Of a stretch of DNA of 64,000 nt, positions 17,792-28,388 are shown piece after piece. Position 1 is the first letter of the stretch, and every line of letters begins with the position of its first letter. The notes under the pieces were generated by a model that did not search any database, was not told the origin of the DNA, and was given only the letters and a program-made list of their open reading frames with translations. The stretch comes from Nitrospirillum iridis (GTDB lineage: Bacteria; Pseudomonadota; Alphaproteobacteria; Azospirillales; Azospirillaceae). The stretch is taken from assembly GCF_014205765.1 (NCBI RefSeq), contig NZ_JACIIZ010000006.1, forward strand, positions 186,001 to 250,000. Direction: 5' to 3'. Both the position numbers and the translations under genes were made by a program.

Positions 17792-18526
17792 ATGACCCTG
17801 TCGACCTGGTCATCGCCCGAACGTCCGCTGTCGCACCACGAACAGATCGTGCGCACCCTGGGCATGGAGATCCTGAGCGGCGCCATGCCCGTGGGCGTTA
17901 ACCTGCCACCGGAGCCGGACCTGCTGGTCCGCTTCCAGATCTCGCGCACCGTGCTGCGTGAGGTGATGAAGACCCTGGCGGCCAAGGGGCTGGTCGTGTC
18001 CAAGACACGGGTTGGCACCAAGGTGCAGGACCCGGCGCATTGGAACTTCTTCGACGCCGACCTGCTGTCCTGGCGGGTCAGCCTGGGCCTGGACGACGCC
18101 ATGCGCCGCCACCTCTATGAGATGCGCAGCGCGGTGGAGCCCCGCGCCGCCGCCTTGGCCGCCCGCCGCCGGACGCCGGAGCAACTGGCCGACATGCGCC
18201 GCGCCATCGCCCGCATGGCGCAACCCGGCCACAACCGGCGCAGCTTCGCCGAGGCCGATCTGGCCTTCCACGTGGCGGTCAGCGCCGCGTCCGGCAACCC
18301 GATGATGCGGTCGCTGGCGGCGGTGATCGAGGCGGCGCTGCTGGCGTCGTTCTCGCTATCCTCACCCGTGGACGAATCCACCTTGCAGCAGGAGGTGGTG
18401 GACAGCCACGCCGCCATCGCCGAGGCCATCGAGGCCGGCGACAGCGGGCGTGCCGCCCGTGCCATGCTGGCCGTCATCGATTCAGGCTTCGACCGGTTGG
18501 ACCTGCCCGACCCCGACGCCCTTTGA
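17792..18526 (+). CDS. GntR-family regulator, FCD subfamily
   Basis: A 244-residue regulator. The winged helix (residues about 10-75) reads LPPEPDLLVRFQISRTVLREVMKTLAAKGLV, the classic FadR-type HTH, followed by RVGTKVQDP. The FCD domain begins near MRRHLYEMRSAVEPRAA and contains FHVAVSAASGNPMM and HAAIAEAIEAGD. Similar proteins (DgoR/LgoR-like) repress galactonate or aldonate catabolism. The start is chosen at ATG 17792; a GTG at 17777 overlapping the permease stop (GTGA) is an alternative that adds 5 residues. It sits between the sugar importer and the aldonate dehydratase. It is therefore the leading candidate to read an aldonate or keto-deoxy acid and to bind the shared motif. Confidence 0.88.
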   Translation: MTLSTWSSPERPLSHHEQIVRTLGMEILSGAMPVGVNLPPEPDLLVRFQISRTVLREVMKTLAAKGLVVSKTRVGTKVQDPAHWNFFDADLLSWRVSLGLDDAMRRHLYEMRSAVEPRAAALAARRRTPEQLADMRRAIARMAQPGHNRRSFAEADLAFHVAVSAASGNPMMRSLAAVIEAALLASFSLSSPVDESTLQQEVVDSHAAIAEAIEAGDSGRAARAMLAVIDSGFDRLDLPDPDAL

Positions 18527-18568
18527 TTTCATTCACCACACCGACCGCATTCCGAAGAAAGCCCCCCA

Positions 18569-20380
18569 ATGACCGAGTCCGCCCCTTCCAACGCCGGCAA
18601 GCCCAAACTGCGGTCCCGCGCCTGGTTCGACAACCCGGACAACCCGGACATGACGGCGCTGTATCTGGAGCGCTACCTGAACTACGGCCTGACCCTGGAT
18701 GAGCTGCAGTCCGGCATGCCCATCATCGGCATCGCCCAGACCGGCTCGGACCTGTCGCCCTGCAACCGCCACCATCTGGTGCTGGCCCAACGTCTGCGCG
18801 AAGGCATCCGCCAGGCGGGCGGCATCGCCATCGAGTTCCCGGTCCACCCCATCCAGGAAACGGGCAAGCGCCCCACGGCGGGCCTGGACCGCAACCTGGC
18901 CTATCTGGGCCTGGTGGAACTGCTGCACGGCTATCCCATTGACGGCGTGGTGCTGACCATCGGTTGCGACAAGACCACGCCCGCCTGCCTGATGGCCGCC
19001 GCCACGGTCAACATTCCCGCCATCGCCCTGTCCGTCGGCCCCATGCTCAACGGCTGGCACAATGGGGAGCGCACCGGCTCCGGCACCATCGTGTGGAAGG
19101 CGCGCCAGATGCTGGCGGCGGGGGAGATCGACCAGCGCAAGTTCATCGAGCTGGTGGCCAGCTCCGCCCCCTCCACCGGCTATTGCAACACCATGGGCAC
19201 GGCCACGACCATGAACAGCCTGGCGGAGGTGCTGGGCATGCAACTGCCAGGCTCCGCCGCCATTCCGGCACCCTACCGGGAGCGCCAGCAGGTGGCGTAC
19301 GAGACGGGCAAGCGCATCGTCGAGATGGTGCATGAGGACCAGAAGCCGTCCGACATCATGACGCGTGAGGCCTTCCTGAACGCCATCGTGGTGAACTCCG
19401 CCATCGGCGGTTCGACCAACGCCCCCATCCACCTGGCCGCCATCGCCCGGCATATCGGCGTCGAGCTGGAGCTGCAGGACTGGCAGACCCATGGCCACAA
19501 GGTGCCGCTGCTGGTGAACCTGCAGCCGGCCGGCGAGTATCTGGGGGAGGATTATCATCACGCCGGCGGCGTGCCGGCGGTGGTCAATGAGCTGATGAAG
19601 CAGGGCCTGATCCACGAAGGCGCCATGACCGCCAACGGCAAGACCATCGGCGACAATTGCCGCGACGCCGAGATCAAGCTGCCCGACGTCATCCGCCCCT
19701 TCGACAAGCCCTTGAAGACGGACGCGGGCTTCCTCGTCCTGCGCGGCAACCTGTTCGACAACGCCATCATGAAGACCAGCGTGATCTCGGCGGAGTTCCG
19801 CGACCGCTACCTGTCCAACCCCGACGATCCGGAAGCCTTCGAGGGCAAGGCCGTGGTGTTCGACGGGCCGGAGGACTATCACGCCCGCATCGACGATCCG
19901 GCCCTGGGCATCGACGCCCATACCCTGCTGTTCATGCGCGGCGCCGGCCCGGTGGGCTACCCCGGCGCGGCGGAGGTGGTGAACATGCGCCCGCCCGCCT
20001 ACCTGATCAAACAGGGCATCACCGCCCTGCCCTGCATCGGCGACGGCCGCCAGTCCGGCACCTCCGGCTCCCCCTCCATCCTCAACGCCTCACCGGAGGC
20101 GGCGGCCGGCGGCACCATCGCCCTGCTGCGGACAGGTGACCGGGTGCGCATCGACCTCCGGAAGGGCACCGCCAACATCCTGGTGAGCGATGCCGAGTTG
20201 GCCGCCCGCCGGCAGGCCCTGGACGCCGCCGGCGGCTACCAGTACCCGGCCAGCCAAACGCCGTGGCAGGAGATCCAGCGCGGCATGGTGGGCCAGTTGG
20301 GCGATGGCGCGGTGCTGGAACCCGCGGTGAAGTATCAGCGCGTGGCCCAGACCCACGGGATCCCGCGCGACAACCACTGA
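18569..20380 (+). CDS. IlvD/Edd-family aldonate dehydratase, probable L-arabonate dehydratase
   Basis: A 603-residue cytosolic enzyme of the dihydroxy-acid/6-phosphogluconate dehydratase family. It is close in pattern to Caulobacter xylonate dehydratase Xyl[71 protein letters not shown] and [20 protein letters not shown]. The conserved cysteines at the CNRHH, GCDKTTP and CNTMGT sites are the expected Fe-S cluster ligands. The reaction is aldonate to 2-keto-3-deoxyaldonate. Given the arabinose dehydrogenase, GguC and ketoglutarate semialdehyde dehydrogenase nearby, L-arabonate is the best substrate guess; xylonate or galactonate cannot be excluded by sequence alone. It lies 42 bases behind gntR, and a strong terminator follows. 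Confidence 0.88.
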   Translation: MTESAPSNAGKPKLRSRAWFDNPDNPDMTALYLERYLNYGLTLDELQSGMPIIGIAQTGSDLSPCNRHHLVLAQRLREGIRQAGGIAIEFPVHPIQETGKRPTAGLDRNLAYLGLVELLHGYPIDGVVLTIGCDKTTPACLMAAATVNIPAIALSVGPMLNGWHNGERTGSGTIVWKARQMLAAGEIDQRKFIELVASSAPSTGYCNTMGTATTMNSLAEVLGMQLPGSAAIPAPYRERQQVAYETGKRIVEMVHEDQKPSDIMTREAFLNAIVVNSAIGGSTNAPIHLAAIARHIGVELELQDWQTHGHKVPLLVNLQPAGEYLGEDYHHAGGVPAVVNELMKQGLIHEGAMTANGKTIGDNCRDAEIKLPDVIRPFDKPLKTDAGFLVLRGNLFDNAIMKTSVISAEFRDRYLSNPDDPEAFEGKAVVFDGPEDYHARIDDPALGIDAHTLLFMRGAGPVGYPGAAEVVNMRPPAYLIKQGITALPCIGDGRQSGTSGSPSILNASPEAAAGGTIALLRTGDRVRIDLRKGTANILVSDAELAARRQALDAAGGYQYPASQTPWQEIQRGMVGQLGDGAVLEPAVKYQRVAQTHGIPRDNH

Positions 20381-20395
20381 GACGTGGAACAGCGG

Positions 20396-20430
20396 AAGGC
20401 GGCGGCACCGGGGAAGGGCCGCCGCCTTTT
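20396..20430 (+). terminator. Rho-independent terminator
   Basis: AAGGCGGCGGC and GCCGCCGCCTT form an 11-bp stem around a 12-base loop and end in TTTT. It closes the ytfQ-to-dehydratase transcript and faces the end of the halogenase operon. Confidence 0.88.
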
Positions 20431-20439
20431 GTCTGCGTG

Positions 20440-21948
20440 TCAGGCGCCCGCCCGGCAGTGGCGGGCGATGAAGTCCGCATGGGTTGGCAAGCGGGACGCC
20501 GCTTGCGCCAGGCTGTTGCGGCGCAAGCGCAGGGTTTCCACGATGTCCTCCCGCTTCTGCACCGCCATCAGGGGGTCGCGGCGGGTCGGGATCAGGCCCA
20601 GGCCAACGAACAGGGCCTGCCAGCTGGGCGTGACGAAGGTCTCCTCGTTCAGCAGCACCACGTGGCCGGTCTCGCGGAAGGTCTCGATGCGTTCGGCCAG
20701 GCTGTCCGGCAGGGCCATGGACCGCCGCTCGCGCCAGAAGGCGGTGTCGTCGCGTCCGTTCAGCGCATAGTGCATGATGATGAAGTCGCGGATACGGTCG
20801 AATTCCAGCGCCTGGATACGATTGTACTCCGCCGCCAGCGCCGGATTGAAGCCCTGGTCCGGCAGCAGGCCGATCAGACGGGTGATGCCGCCCTGGATCA
20901 GCGAGATGGATGTCGATTCCAGCGGCTCGACAAAGCCCGATGACAGGCCGATGGCAACACAATTGCGCGCCCAGAAGCGCTGACGCCGCCCGGTCTTGAA
21001 ACGCAGCAGCCGGGGCTCGTCCAGGGCCGCGCCATCCAGGCCATCCAACAGGCGGGCCCGCGCCTCATCCTCCGACACATGCGCGCTGGAAAAGACATAG
21101 CCATTGCCGGTGCGGTGCTGCAACGGGATGCGCCATTGCCAGCCGCCCTCCAGCGCCGTGGCGCGGGTGTAGGGCAGTAGCGGGCCATGGCCGGCGCAGG
21201 GCACGGCCCAGGCCCGGTCCACCGGCAGCCAGTGGCTGTAGTCCAGGAAGGGCTCCCCCAACACCTTATCCGCCAGGAGAGAGACGAAGCCGGAGCAGTC
21301 GATGAACAGATCAGCCAAGAGATCCCGGCCGTCCTCCAGCCGCACGCCCCGAATGAAGCCCGTCTCCGGATCCAGGTTGGTGCCGGTGATGCGCCCTTCA
21401 TGCCGCACCACCCCCTCACGCTCCGCCTTGGTGCGCAGCAGGCGGGCGTAAAGGCCGGCATCGAAGTGATAGGCGTAGCTGAAGTAATGATAAGGCGAGC
21501 GTGGGTCGGTCTCCGGCACGGTGAAGCGCCCGGCATGGGCCATGACGGCGGCCATGTGATAGGCGTCGAACTCCCCCGCCGCGTCCCCCACCAGATCGCG
21601 GGCCACCAGCCAGTGGTTCAAGGTGGAAAAGGGGCCGGTGTTGACGACGGTGTCACCGAAGCCGTGGAAAAAGCGCGTGCCCACCGCGCGCCAGTCCCGG
21701 AATTCGATCCCCAGCTTGAAGGTGCCCTGGGTCGCCTTCATGAAGGTGGCCTCGTCCAGGCCAATGTCCTGGTTGAATTGCCGGATGGAGGGAACGGTCG
21801 CCTCCCCCACCCCCACCGTGCCGATGGCATCCGACTCAACCAATTCCACCCGCGTGCCGCCCAGGCGAACGGCCTGGTTCAGGGCGCAGGCCGCCATCCA
21901 CCCGGCCGTGCCGCCCCCGACGATCAGGATGCGGCGCAGCGGCGTCAT
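20440..21948 (-). CDS. Flavin-dependent halogenase-family protein (tryptophan halogenase-like), copy 2
   Basis: A 502-residue FAD enzyme. It has the N-terminal nucleotide motif GGGTAGWMAACAL, the Lys-containing segment GTFKLGIEFRDW at the place of the family's catalytic lysine, the halogenase signature WQWRIP (complete WxWxIP), and SGFVEPLESTS with the conserved Glu. Halogenases of this class make HOCl from FADH2, oxygen and chloride and pass it to a lysine. Members encoded beside TBDRs in sugar loci have no proven substrate. No flavin reductase is next to it. Its start overlaps the stop of the upstream paralog by 4 bases (ATGA). It is the last gene of the TBDR operon. Tryptophan itself is unlikely to be its natural substrate. 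Confidence 0.88.
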   Translation of the reverse strand: MTPLRRILIVGGGTAGWMAACALNQAVRLGGTRVELVESDAIGTVGVGEATVPSIRQFNQDIGLDEATFMKATQGTFKLGIEFRDWRAVGTRFFHGFGDTVVNTGPFSTLNHWLVARDLVGDAAGEFDAYHMAAVMAHAGRFTVPETDPRSPYHYFSYAYHFDAGLYARLLRTKAEREGVVRHEGRITGTNLDPETGFIRGVRLEDGRDLLADLFIDCSGFVSLLADKVLGEPFLDYSHWLPVDRAWAVPCAGHGPLLPYTRATALEGGWQWRIPLQHRTGNGYVFSSAHVSEDEARARLLDGLDGAALDEPRLLRFKTGRRQRFWARNCVAIGLSSGFVEPLESTSISLIQGGITRLIGLLPDQGFNPALAAEYNRIQALEFDRIRDFIIMHYALNGRDDTAFWRERRSMALPDSLAERIETFRETGHVVLLNEETFVTPSWQALFVGLGLIPTRRDPLMAVQKREDIVETLRLRRNSLAQAASRLPTHADFIARHCRAGA

Positions 21949-23462
21949 GCGCGGCTCCGCGTCGCGGCGGGCGCCGCACCCAGGAAGGCCTCATGCGGCC
22001 GGCAGCTGTCCGCCACCTGATGGACCGTGCGCCGCATGGCGTCGAAGCCGCTGCGGATCTCCTCCAGCGGCGCTGTGTCGGCCAAGGGGTCGTAGGCCTG
22101 GGGCTCGATCCCTTGGCCCAGCATGACCGCCAGCCAGTTGGGTTCCTGGAACAGCGTCTGGTTGGGGAAGATGGCGAAGCCCCGGGCGCGGAACAGGTCC
22201 ATCTTCTCCACCAGGCTGTCGGGGATGGGCATGGCGCGCACCCGGTCCCACAGCGGTTCGCCGACCCGCTGGTTGGCGTGGTAGTGGAAGATCAGGAAGT
22301 CGCGCACCTGCTCCAGCTCCTCCCCCATGATGCGGTTGTAGATGCCGGTGGACACCGGATCATCCTTGGCCAGGGGGAAGGTGGCGGCGAACTTGATCAG
22401 GGCATGCTGGATGAAATGGATGCTGGTGGATTCCAGTGGTTCCAGGAAGCCGGAGCTGAGCCCCACGGCCAGCACGTTCTTGTGCCGGGACTGCCGGCGC
22501 CGGCCGGTGGTGAAGCGCAGGAAGCGCGGATCACCGACGGCCGGGGCGTCCAGGTTGGCCAGCAGCATCGCCGCCGCCTCATCATCGCTGATCAGGTCGC
22601 TGACATAGACATAGCCGTTGCCGGTGCGGTGGCGCAGGTTGATGCGCCATTGCCAGCCGGCGGCGCGGGCCGTCGCCGTGGTATAGGGCACCGGCGGCGC
22701 CACCCGTTCGGACGGCACGGCCACCGCCCGGTTGGCGGGCAGGTAATGTGACCAGTCCTCATACTCCCGGCCCAGGGCGTGGCCGATCAGCAGGCCGCGA
22801 AAGCCGGTGCAGTCGATGAAGAAATCACCCTCCACCCGCCGGCCGTCGGTCAGCTCCAGATGACTGACGGTGCCGTCGGCCCCATCCAAAGCGACCGAGC
22901 CCACCGTCGCCTCGATGCGCCGAACGCTCCGGGATTCCGCGATGCGCCGCAGGAACTGACCATAGAGGCCGGCATCAAAGTGATAGGCGTAGGATAGGGT
23001 GGATTTGGGCGTGCGCGGATCGGATGACGGAAAGTCGAAGCGGTTCTTGCGGGCCAACACCTCACTCATCCAGAAATCGGACAGCGGGTGGGGATAGCCC
23101 GCCGCCTTCAGCCGCAACCACCAGGCATGAAATGAGGCGCCGTTGATCGCCTGGCCGGGTTGGCCGAAGGGGTGCATATAGCGGTGGCCGGGCCGCAGCC
23201 AGTCCACAAACTCGATCCCCAGCTTGTAGGTGCCCTCCGTGGCGCGAAGGAATTCCGCCTCATCGATGCCCACGGCCTTGTTGAAGACCTGGATGGGGGG
23301 AATGGTCGCCTCCCCCACCCCCACGGTCCCGATCTCCGCCGATTCCACCACGGTCAGCGTGAGCTGGCGTGCGGGAAACAGACTGGACAGGAAAGCGGCG
23401 GCCATCCAGCCGGCGGTGCCCCCGCCGACGATGACCAACCGCGTGACCGTGGACGCGGACAT
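21945..23462 (-). CDS. Flavin-dependent halogenase-family protein (tryptophan halogenase-like), copy 1
   Basis: A 505-residue paralog of the next gene. It has VIVGGGTAGWMAAAFL, GTYKLGIEFVDWLRPGH and SGFLEPLESTSIHF. The halogenase signature reads WQWRIN, so the final proline of WxWxIP is replaced by asparagine. That motif is thought to block monooxygenase-type chemistry, so this copy may differ in activity. The start is the ATG at 23462, with a GGGGGGAG site about 8 bases upstream; 27 extra in-frame codons upstream are rejected. It lies 158 bases behind the TBDR gene, with a weak hairpin between, and is translationally coupled to the second halogenase. The pair may work as a heterodimer or on two positions of one substrate (inference). 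Confidence 0.88.
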   Translation of the reverse strand: MSASTVTRLVIVGGGTAGWMAAAFLSSLFPARQLTLTVVESAEIGTVGVGEATIPPIQVFNKAVGIDEAEFLRATEGTYKLGIEFVDWLRPGHRYMHPFGQPGQAINGASFHAWWLRLKAAGYPHPLSDFWMSEVLARKNRFDFPSSDPRTPKSTLSYAYHFDAGLYGQFLRRIAESRSVRRIEATVGSVALDGADGTVSHLELTDGRRVEGDFFIDCTGFRGLLIGHALGREYEDWSHYLPANRAVAVPSERVAPPVPYTTATARAAGWQWRINLRHRTGNGYVYVSDLISDDEAAAMLLANLDAPAVGDPRFLRFTTGRRRQSRHKNVLAVGLSSGFLEPLESTSIHFIQHALIKFAATFPLAKDDPVSTGIYNRIMGEELEQVRDFLIFHYHANQRVGEPLWDRVRAMPIPDSLVEKMDLFRARGFAIFPNQTLFQEPNWLAVMLGQGIEPQAYDPLADTAPLEEIRSGFDAMRRTVHQVADSCRPHEAFLGAAPAATRSRA

Positions 23463-23564
23463 GGAATCACTCCCCCCGAAAGCCGGCCCCCGATGAGGGG
23501 CCTTCAGGTCTGTCAGACGCGGCTTGGCCGCCGGACATCCCATTTTCGTGTTCTATCGCAAATC

Positions 23565-23596
23565 AGGCGGCGCCGATGTCCCCACCGGCGCCGCCT
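23565..23596 (-). terminator. Hairpin between TBDR and halogenase genes
   Basis: AGGCGGCGCCG and CGGCGCCGCCT form an 11-bp stem with a 10-base loop, 24 bases behind the TBDR stop. The following minus-strand sequence has only three T in a row, so it may attenuate rather than stop transcription into the halogenase genes. Confidence 0.6.
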
Positions 23597-23619
23597 GTAC
23601 TTTATAATCAGCGCCCGCC

Positions 23620-26600
23620 TTAGAATTGCGCGCGCATGACCAAGGAGTAGCGACGGTCCGCGACCGTGTAGTTGTGCTTGTAGATCAGGCTGTTGCTCAT
23701 ATTCCCCTGGGTCCCGTAGTACCAGTTGTCACGCTCGTCGATCGAGATGACGTTCTTGGTCGCCAGCAGGTTCGCCGCCTGGACACCCACCTTGATGTTC
23801 TCGGTGAGCGAGTAGATCAGCGACGCGTCCAGCTGGCCATAGTCCTCCATGTAGGCTGGCGCCTGAACGTTGGAGGCCGAGGCTGCCATCAGGTAGCGCG
23901 ACCGCCAGTTGTAGGCCAGGCGGAAATCGAAGTCATACTTGGTGTACAGCAGGGCGGCGTTCAGGGTGTAGGTCGACAACTGTTCCAGGGGCAGCTTCAG
24001 CTTGCTGGCCCCGATCTGGCTGCCGTCGAAGACGCTGCCCGAGGTGTTCTGCGTGCCGCTGCTGTCCAGGATGGTGAAGTTGACGTCCGTGCCCAGGCCA
24101 CTGAGAATGCCAGGCAGGAAGTCATAGAAATAAGTCACCTGACCTTCCAGGCCCATGATGCGGCCATGGCCGTGGTTCTGGGGCACGTTGCCGACGACGT
24201 TCTCGGTGATGCCATTGTTGGTCACCTGGACAACGGTCTGGTCGCTCTGGATGTAGTCGTAGATTTCCTTGTCGAACACGCCGAACGACACCATCGACCC
24301 AGGCTTCAGATACCATTCGTAAGACAGGTCGAAGGACTGAGCCCGCATGGGCTTCAGCTTCGGATTGCCGGTGTTGAAGGCGAAGGAAACACCGGTGTTG
24401 TACATGACGGGGCTGCCCGTCGCCGCCGCCGCATTCAGTTCCGCCTGGGTATAGGGCAGGTTCGTGACGGTGTTGATCACCTTGTCGGTAACCAGGGCCG
24501 GTCGGTTCTGGTAGGTGCCGGTCATCGTGAAGGATGGCGACAGCTGATAGAAGTCCGGACGCACGATGGAGGTGGCCGCCGCGAAGCGGATGGCCATGTC
24601 ATCCTGCGGCTTGAAACGCAGGTTCAGGCTGGGCAGCACGTCGGTGTAATGGTTGCTGAACGACGTGAGCGCGTTGGCGCCGTTGGCGAACAGCAGCGCC
24701 TGCAACGCCGTTGCCGAATAGGACGAGGTGTCGCCATTCTGGCTGAGCGACGCGACATGGCCGAAGCCCATGGATTCGCTGTCCGTACGCACGACACGGA
24801 CACCGATGTTGCCATCCCAGGGCAGGTTCCAACCGAACAGGTCATCATGGCCAAAACGGAGCTGGGCGTAGATGGCGTTGGTCCGTTCCGTCTGGTCGTT
24901 GGTTCCCAGGCCGGAGGTGGAGGTCGGGGCGTAGTTGTAGTTGCCGTTGAAGGGCTGCCAGAAGGTGATGTTGCTGCCCACCGGCTGGGTCGTGCTGAGC
25001 AGGTTGTTGTTGGCATCCACCGGCGCGCCCGCCCAGATGGGCAGGTAACCGGCCAGGCTGCCGTTGGGGAAGGGGCTGTACTTGCCACCATTGGCTGCCC
25101 AGGTGGGGATGGTGCCATGGCCGCAGGTGGCGCAATAATAGCCGTAGGTGCCGTCGGTGTAGGCGGCCAGATTGGTGCCCAGGTTGGGCGTGTACAGCAG
25201 TTTCTGGATGTAGCTGGACAGCAGCGTCTTGTTCTTGGCCAGGTCGACGCTGGGCATCCACAGCGACGGCATGGAGCCGCCGAAGAAGTTGTTGAAGTTG
25301 ACCACTTGCTGGTTCTGGGGGAACTGCCCCACGGTCGCGGTCTGGCCGGTGAAGGCCCAGGGGGCGGAAATCAGCGCCCAATTGTAACCGCCGTCCCTTT
25401 GGATGGAGTGGCGGTCCGTGGAGCGGAAGCCGAATTTCAACGACCGCAGGAAATCGCCGTCGATATCGTAGGTGGTATCCAGCTTGCCCGTCGTCTGATC
25501 GGCCTTGTCGATCTCGTTATGATCCATGGCCGCGTAGAGGTTGAACACGTTGGGCGTGGCGGTCAGGTCCTGCATCTTGATGATGGGCACGTCACCGCGC
25601 AGGTCCAGGCCCACACCGCCCGTGGCCGTGACCGTGTTGTAGACGGTCATGTCATAGTCGTCACGGCGGGAGAAGATGCGCTGGAAGTCGGCGTTGACAT
25701 GCCAGCGACCGTGATTCCACTTCACGCCACCCGCCGCGTCCCAGGTCTCACTATTATCCTCACCGTAGCGGGTGCCCAGGTTCAGCAGGAAGCTGTTGGG
25801 CACGCCGTTACCGCCGCCTTGGCCATCGACGATGGTGCCGCTCAGGAAATTGCCGTCGGCATCATAGGTGAAACCGGTGCCGGCCGCCGGCTGGTTCAGG
25901 AAATTCTGGTTGTTGGTGGCCGAGCAGCAGGCTGATGTCTGGGCGAAATGGTCGGTGCTGACCAGCTTGGATGTGGTGCGGAAGTAGGTGCCGTAGAACT
26001 CCAGCTCATCATTCGGCTTCCACTGGAGGGCGGCGTACTGGCCGTCACGGGTCTTGTCGCGGTCTTCCAGGCGGTATTCCACGCCGGTTGGCACCATGAC
26101 GACTGACTTCGGCTGACCCGAAATCGAGTTGTCGCCGTTGAAGTTCAGCGTCGTGCCGCCGTCATAGGACGACTTGGTGCTGGTGGAATGGGCGTTGTAG
26201 GGGTCGACCTCGATGGCGTTCAGCCGGCTGCTGAGTTCCGAGTGGGCCACGTCCACCAAGATGCCGATCTCACCGATCTTGGTATCCCAGCGGTTGGAAT
26301 ACAGGCCGGAAGCCGACGGCGTCCACTTGTGGCGCAGGTCGCCGTTGGTGGCGTCAGCGGACAGCCCGATGACCTGGTCATTGCTGTCAAACGGCATGCG
26401 CGTGCGCAGGTTGATGGTGCCGCCCAGACCGCCTTCGACGATGTCGGCCGAGGGGTTCTTGTAGACGTCGACGCCGGCCGCCAGTTCTGGCGTCACGTCT
26501 TCCCATCCCAGCGCACGGCCGTTCTTGGCGCCGAAGCTGTCGCGGCCATTGATTTCAGAACGCACCCAGGTCAGGCCGCGGATCTGAACGCCCGACCCTT

Positions 26601-26922
26601 CGATATTCAGGCGGTCGATGTCGCGGGGTTCATTGGTGCGGCCGATGCTGATGCCGGGCACGCGCTGCAGCGCCTCGGTCACGGAACGGTCAGGCAGCGC
26701 GCCGATGTCGACCGCGGAAATCGAGTCCACAATCTCTTCAGAATTGCGTTTGAATTCTTGCGCGTTATTCAGGGCCTTGCGCATGCCCACGATGACGATT
26801 TCTTCCAGGGAATCGTCCTTTGGGGCGGCGTCAGCCGCAGATTGGGCATGGGCGACGCCCGCCCACGTGAACGCCAGTGCCGAGACGGATAGTAGTGCGA
26901 CGGCCTTTGAGGTAGCGCGCAT
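23620..26922 (-). CDS. TonB-dependent receptor, large CarA-like type
   Basis: A 1100-residue outer-membrane receptor. The start is the ATG at 26922, with GGGAG about 8 bases upstream. The signal peptide ends at about GVAHAQS. A TonB-box-like segment (LEEIVIVGMRKAL) precedes the plug with DIGALPDRSVTEALQRVPGISIGR and GGLGGTINLRTRMPFD. These blocks are typical of the large TBDRs paired with halogenase-like genes in Caulobacter, Sphingomonas and Xanthomonas sugar loci. The barrel ends in SLVMRAQF, with terminal Phe. It is the first gene of an operon with two halogenase genes. A perfect-arm inverted repeat lies 29-42 bases upstream of the start. Cargo is unknown; an oligosaccharide or glycoside fits the context. 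Confidence 0.92.
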   Translation of the reverse strand: MRATSKAVALLSVSALAFTWAGVAHAQSAADAAPKDDSLEEIVIVGMRKALNNAQEFKRNSEEIVDSISAVDIGALPDRSVTEALQRVPGISIGRTNEPRDIDRLNIEGSGVQIRGLTWVRSEINGRDSFGAKNGRALGWEDVTPELAAGVDVYKNPSADIVEGGLGGTINLRTRMPFDSNDQVIGLSADATNGDLRHKWTPSASGLYSNRWDTKIGEIGILVDVAHSELSSRLNAIEVDPYNAHSTSTKSSYDGGTTLNFNGDNSISGQPKSVVMVPTGVEYRLEDRDKTRDGQYAALQWKPNDELEFYGTYFRTTSKLVSTDHFAQTSACCSATNNQNFLNQPAAGTGFTYDADGNFLSGTIVDGQGGGNGVPNSFLLNLGTRYGEDNSETWDAAGGVKWNHGRWHVNADFQRIFSRRDDYDMTVYNTVTATGGVGLDLRGDVPIIKMQDLTATPNVFNLYAAMDHNEIDKADQTTGKLDTTYDIDGDFLRSLKFGFRSTDRHSIQRDGGYNWALISAPWAFTGQTATVGQFPQNQQVVNFNNFFGGSMPSLWMPSVDLAKNKTLLSSYIQKLLYTPNLGTNLAAYTDGTYGYYCATCGHGTIPTWAANGGKYSPFPNGSLAGYLPIWAGAPVDANNNLLSTTQPVGSNITFWQPFNGNYNYAPTSTSGLGTNDQTERTNAIYAQLRFGHDDLFGWNLPWDGNIGVRVVRTDSESMGFGHVASLSQNGDTSSYSATALQALLFANGANALTSFSNHYTDVLPSLNLRFKPQDDMAIRFAAATSIVRPDFYQLSPSFTMTGTYQNRPALVTDKVINTVTNLPYTQAELNAAAATGSPVMYNTGVSFAFNTGNPKLKPMRAQSFDLSYEWYLKPGSMVSFGVFDKEIYDYIQSDQTVVQVTNNGITENVVGNVPQNHGHGRIMGLEGQVTYFYDFLPGILSGLGTDVNFTILDSSGTQNTSGSVFDGSQIGASKLKLPLEQLSTYTLNAALLYTKYDFDFRLAYNWRSRYLMAASASNVQAPAYMEDYGQLDASLIYSLTENIKVGVQAANLLATKNVISIDERDNWYYGTQGNMSNSLIYKHNYTVADRRYSLVMRAQF

Positions 26923-27390
26923 CTTTTTCTCTCCCAATTTAATTTATTTATTTGTGGACACAAAAACGCTGTCGCGGCCCCTACCGGCCACGCGCGAGAA
27001 TCGGTCGTTTGATGCTGATATCCTTCATTTTCCTCCCCCGTTTTTTTTTGCTGCGACCCTTGGCCCTGGTCAGCAAGCCAGGCATCTTTGATAGCGCATG
27101 ACAACCTTGTCAAGGGACGATCGCGCCCCTGCAACCGTCCGATTTGCGGTCGTCGCAATTGTGAAGGAAAAATATATTATTAATCATCGCCTTGCCGCAG
27201 GTCGGCCGGCGCAAAAAAATATCAGTGCGTTCCATCACAGTTGTGCAACGACGCTCGGGCGCCTCGCCCGCCTCGACTCGCACTAGGCCATTCGGCCTAT
27301 CTCCTCGCATGCGCCTGTTCGGCGCGGACGCGAAAAAGGCCGGCGAAGCCTCGCCGGCCTTGGTCCTTCACGCCCGGAGATCGCGGGACG
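26923..27390. promoter_or_regulatory. Gene-free region upstream of the large TBDR gene, with an inverted repeat
   Basis: About 470 bases without a convincing gene. At 26951-26964 lies TTTGTGGACACAAA, two perfect 6-base arms around 2 bases, 29-42 bases before the TBDR start and well placed as an operator. Around 27165-27185 is an AT-rich island (AAAAATATATTATTAATC) that could hold the promoter. The last 60 bases contain the terminator of the arabinose dehydrogenase gene. Confidence 0.5.
27333..27361 (-). terminator. Rho-independent terminator
   Basis: AAGGCCGGCGA and TCGCCGGCCTT form an 11-bp stem with a 4-base loop. On the minus strand five T follow, 30 bases behind the arabinose dehydrogenase stop. 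Confidence 0.9.
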
Positions 27391-28341
<951 letters not shown>

Positions 28342-28346
28342 TTATA

Positions 28347-28382
28347 GGAAAAGGGGCGGGCCGGCTTTCCCGACCCGCCCCT
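28347..28382 (-). terminator. Hairpin between KGSADH and arabinose dehydrogenase genes
   Basis: AGGGGCGGG and CCCGCCCCT form a 9-bp stem with a 13-base loop, 6 bases behind the aldehyde dehydrogenase stop. On the minus strand TTTTCCTATAAAAA follows. It is either a terminator or an attenuator before the next gene. Confidence 0.7.
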
Positions 28383-28388
28383 GGCGTC

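Noticed and set aside
23626-25935. Plus-strand open frame of about 769 codons opposite the large TBDR gene
   Set aside because: Same reason: the minus strand encodes a complete receptor with signal peptide, plug and barrel end.
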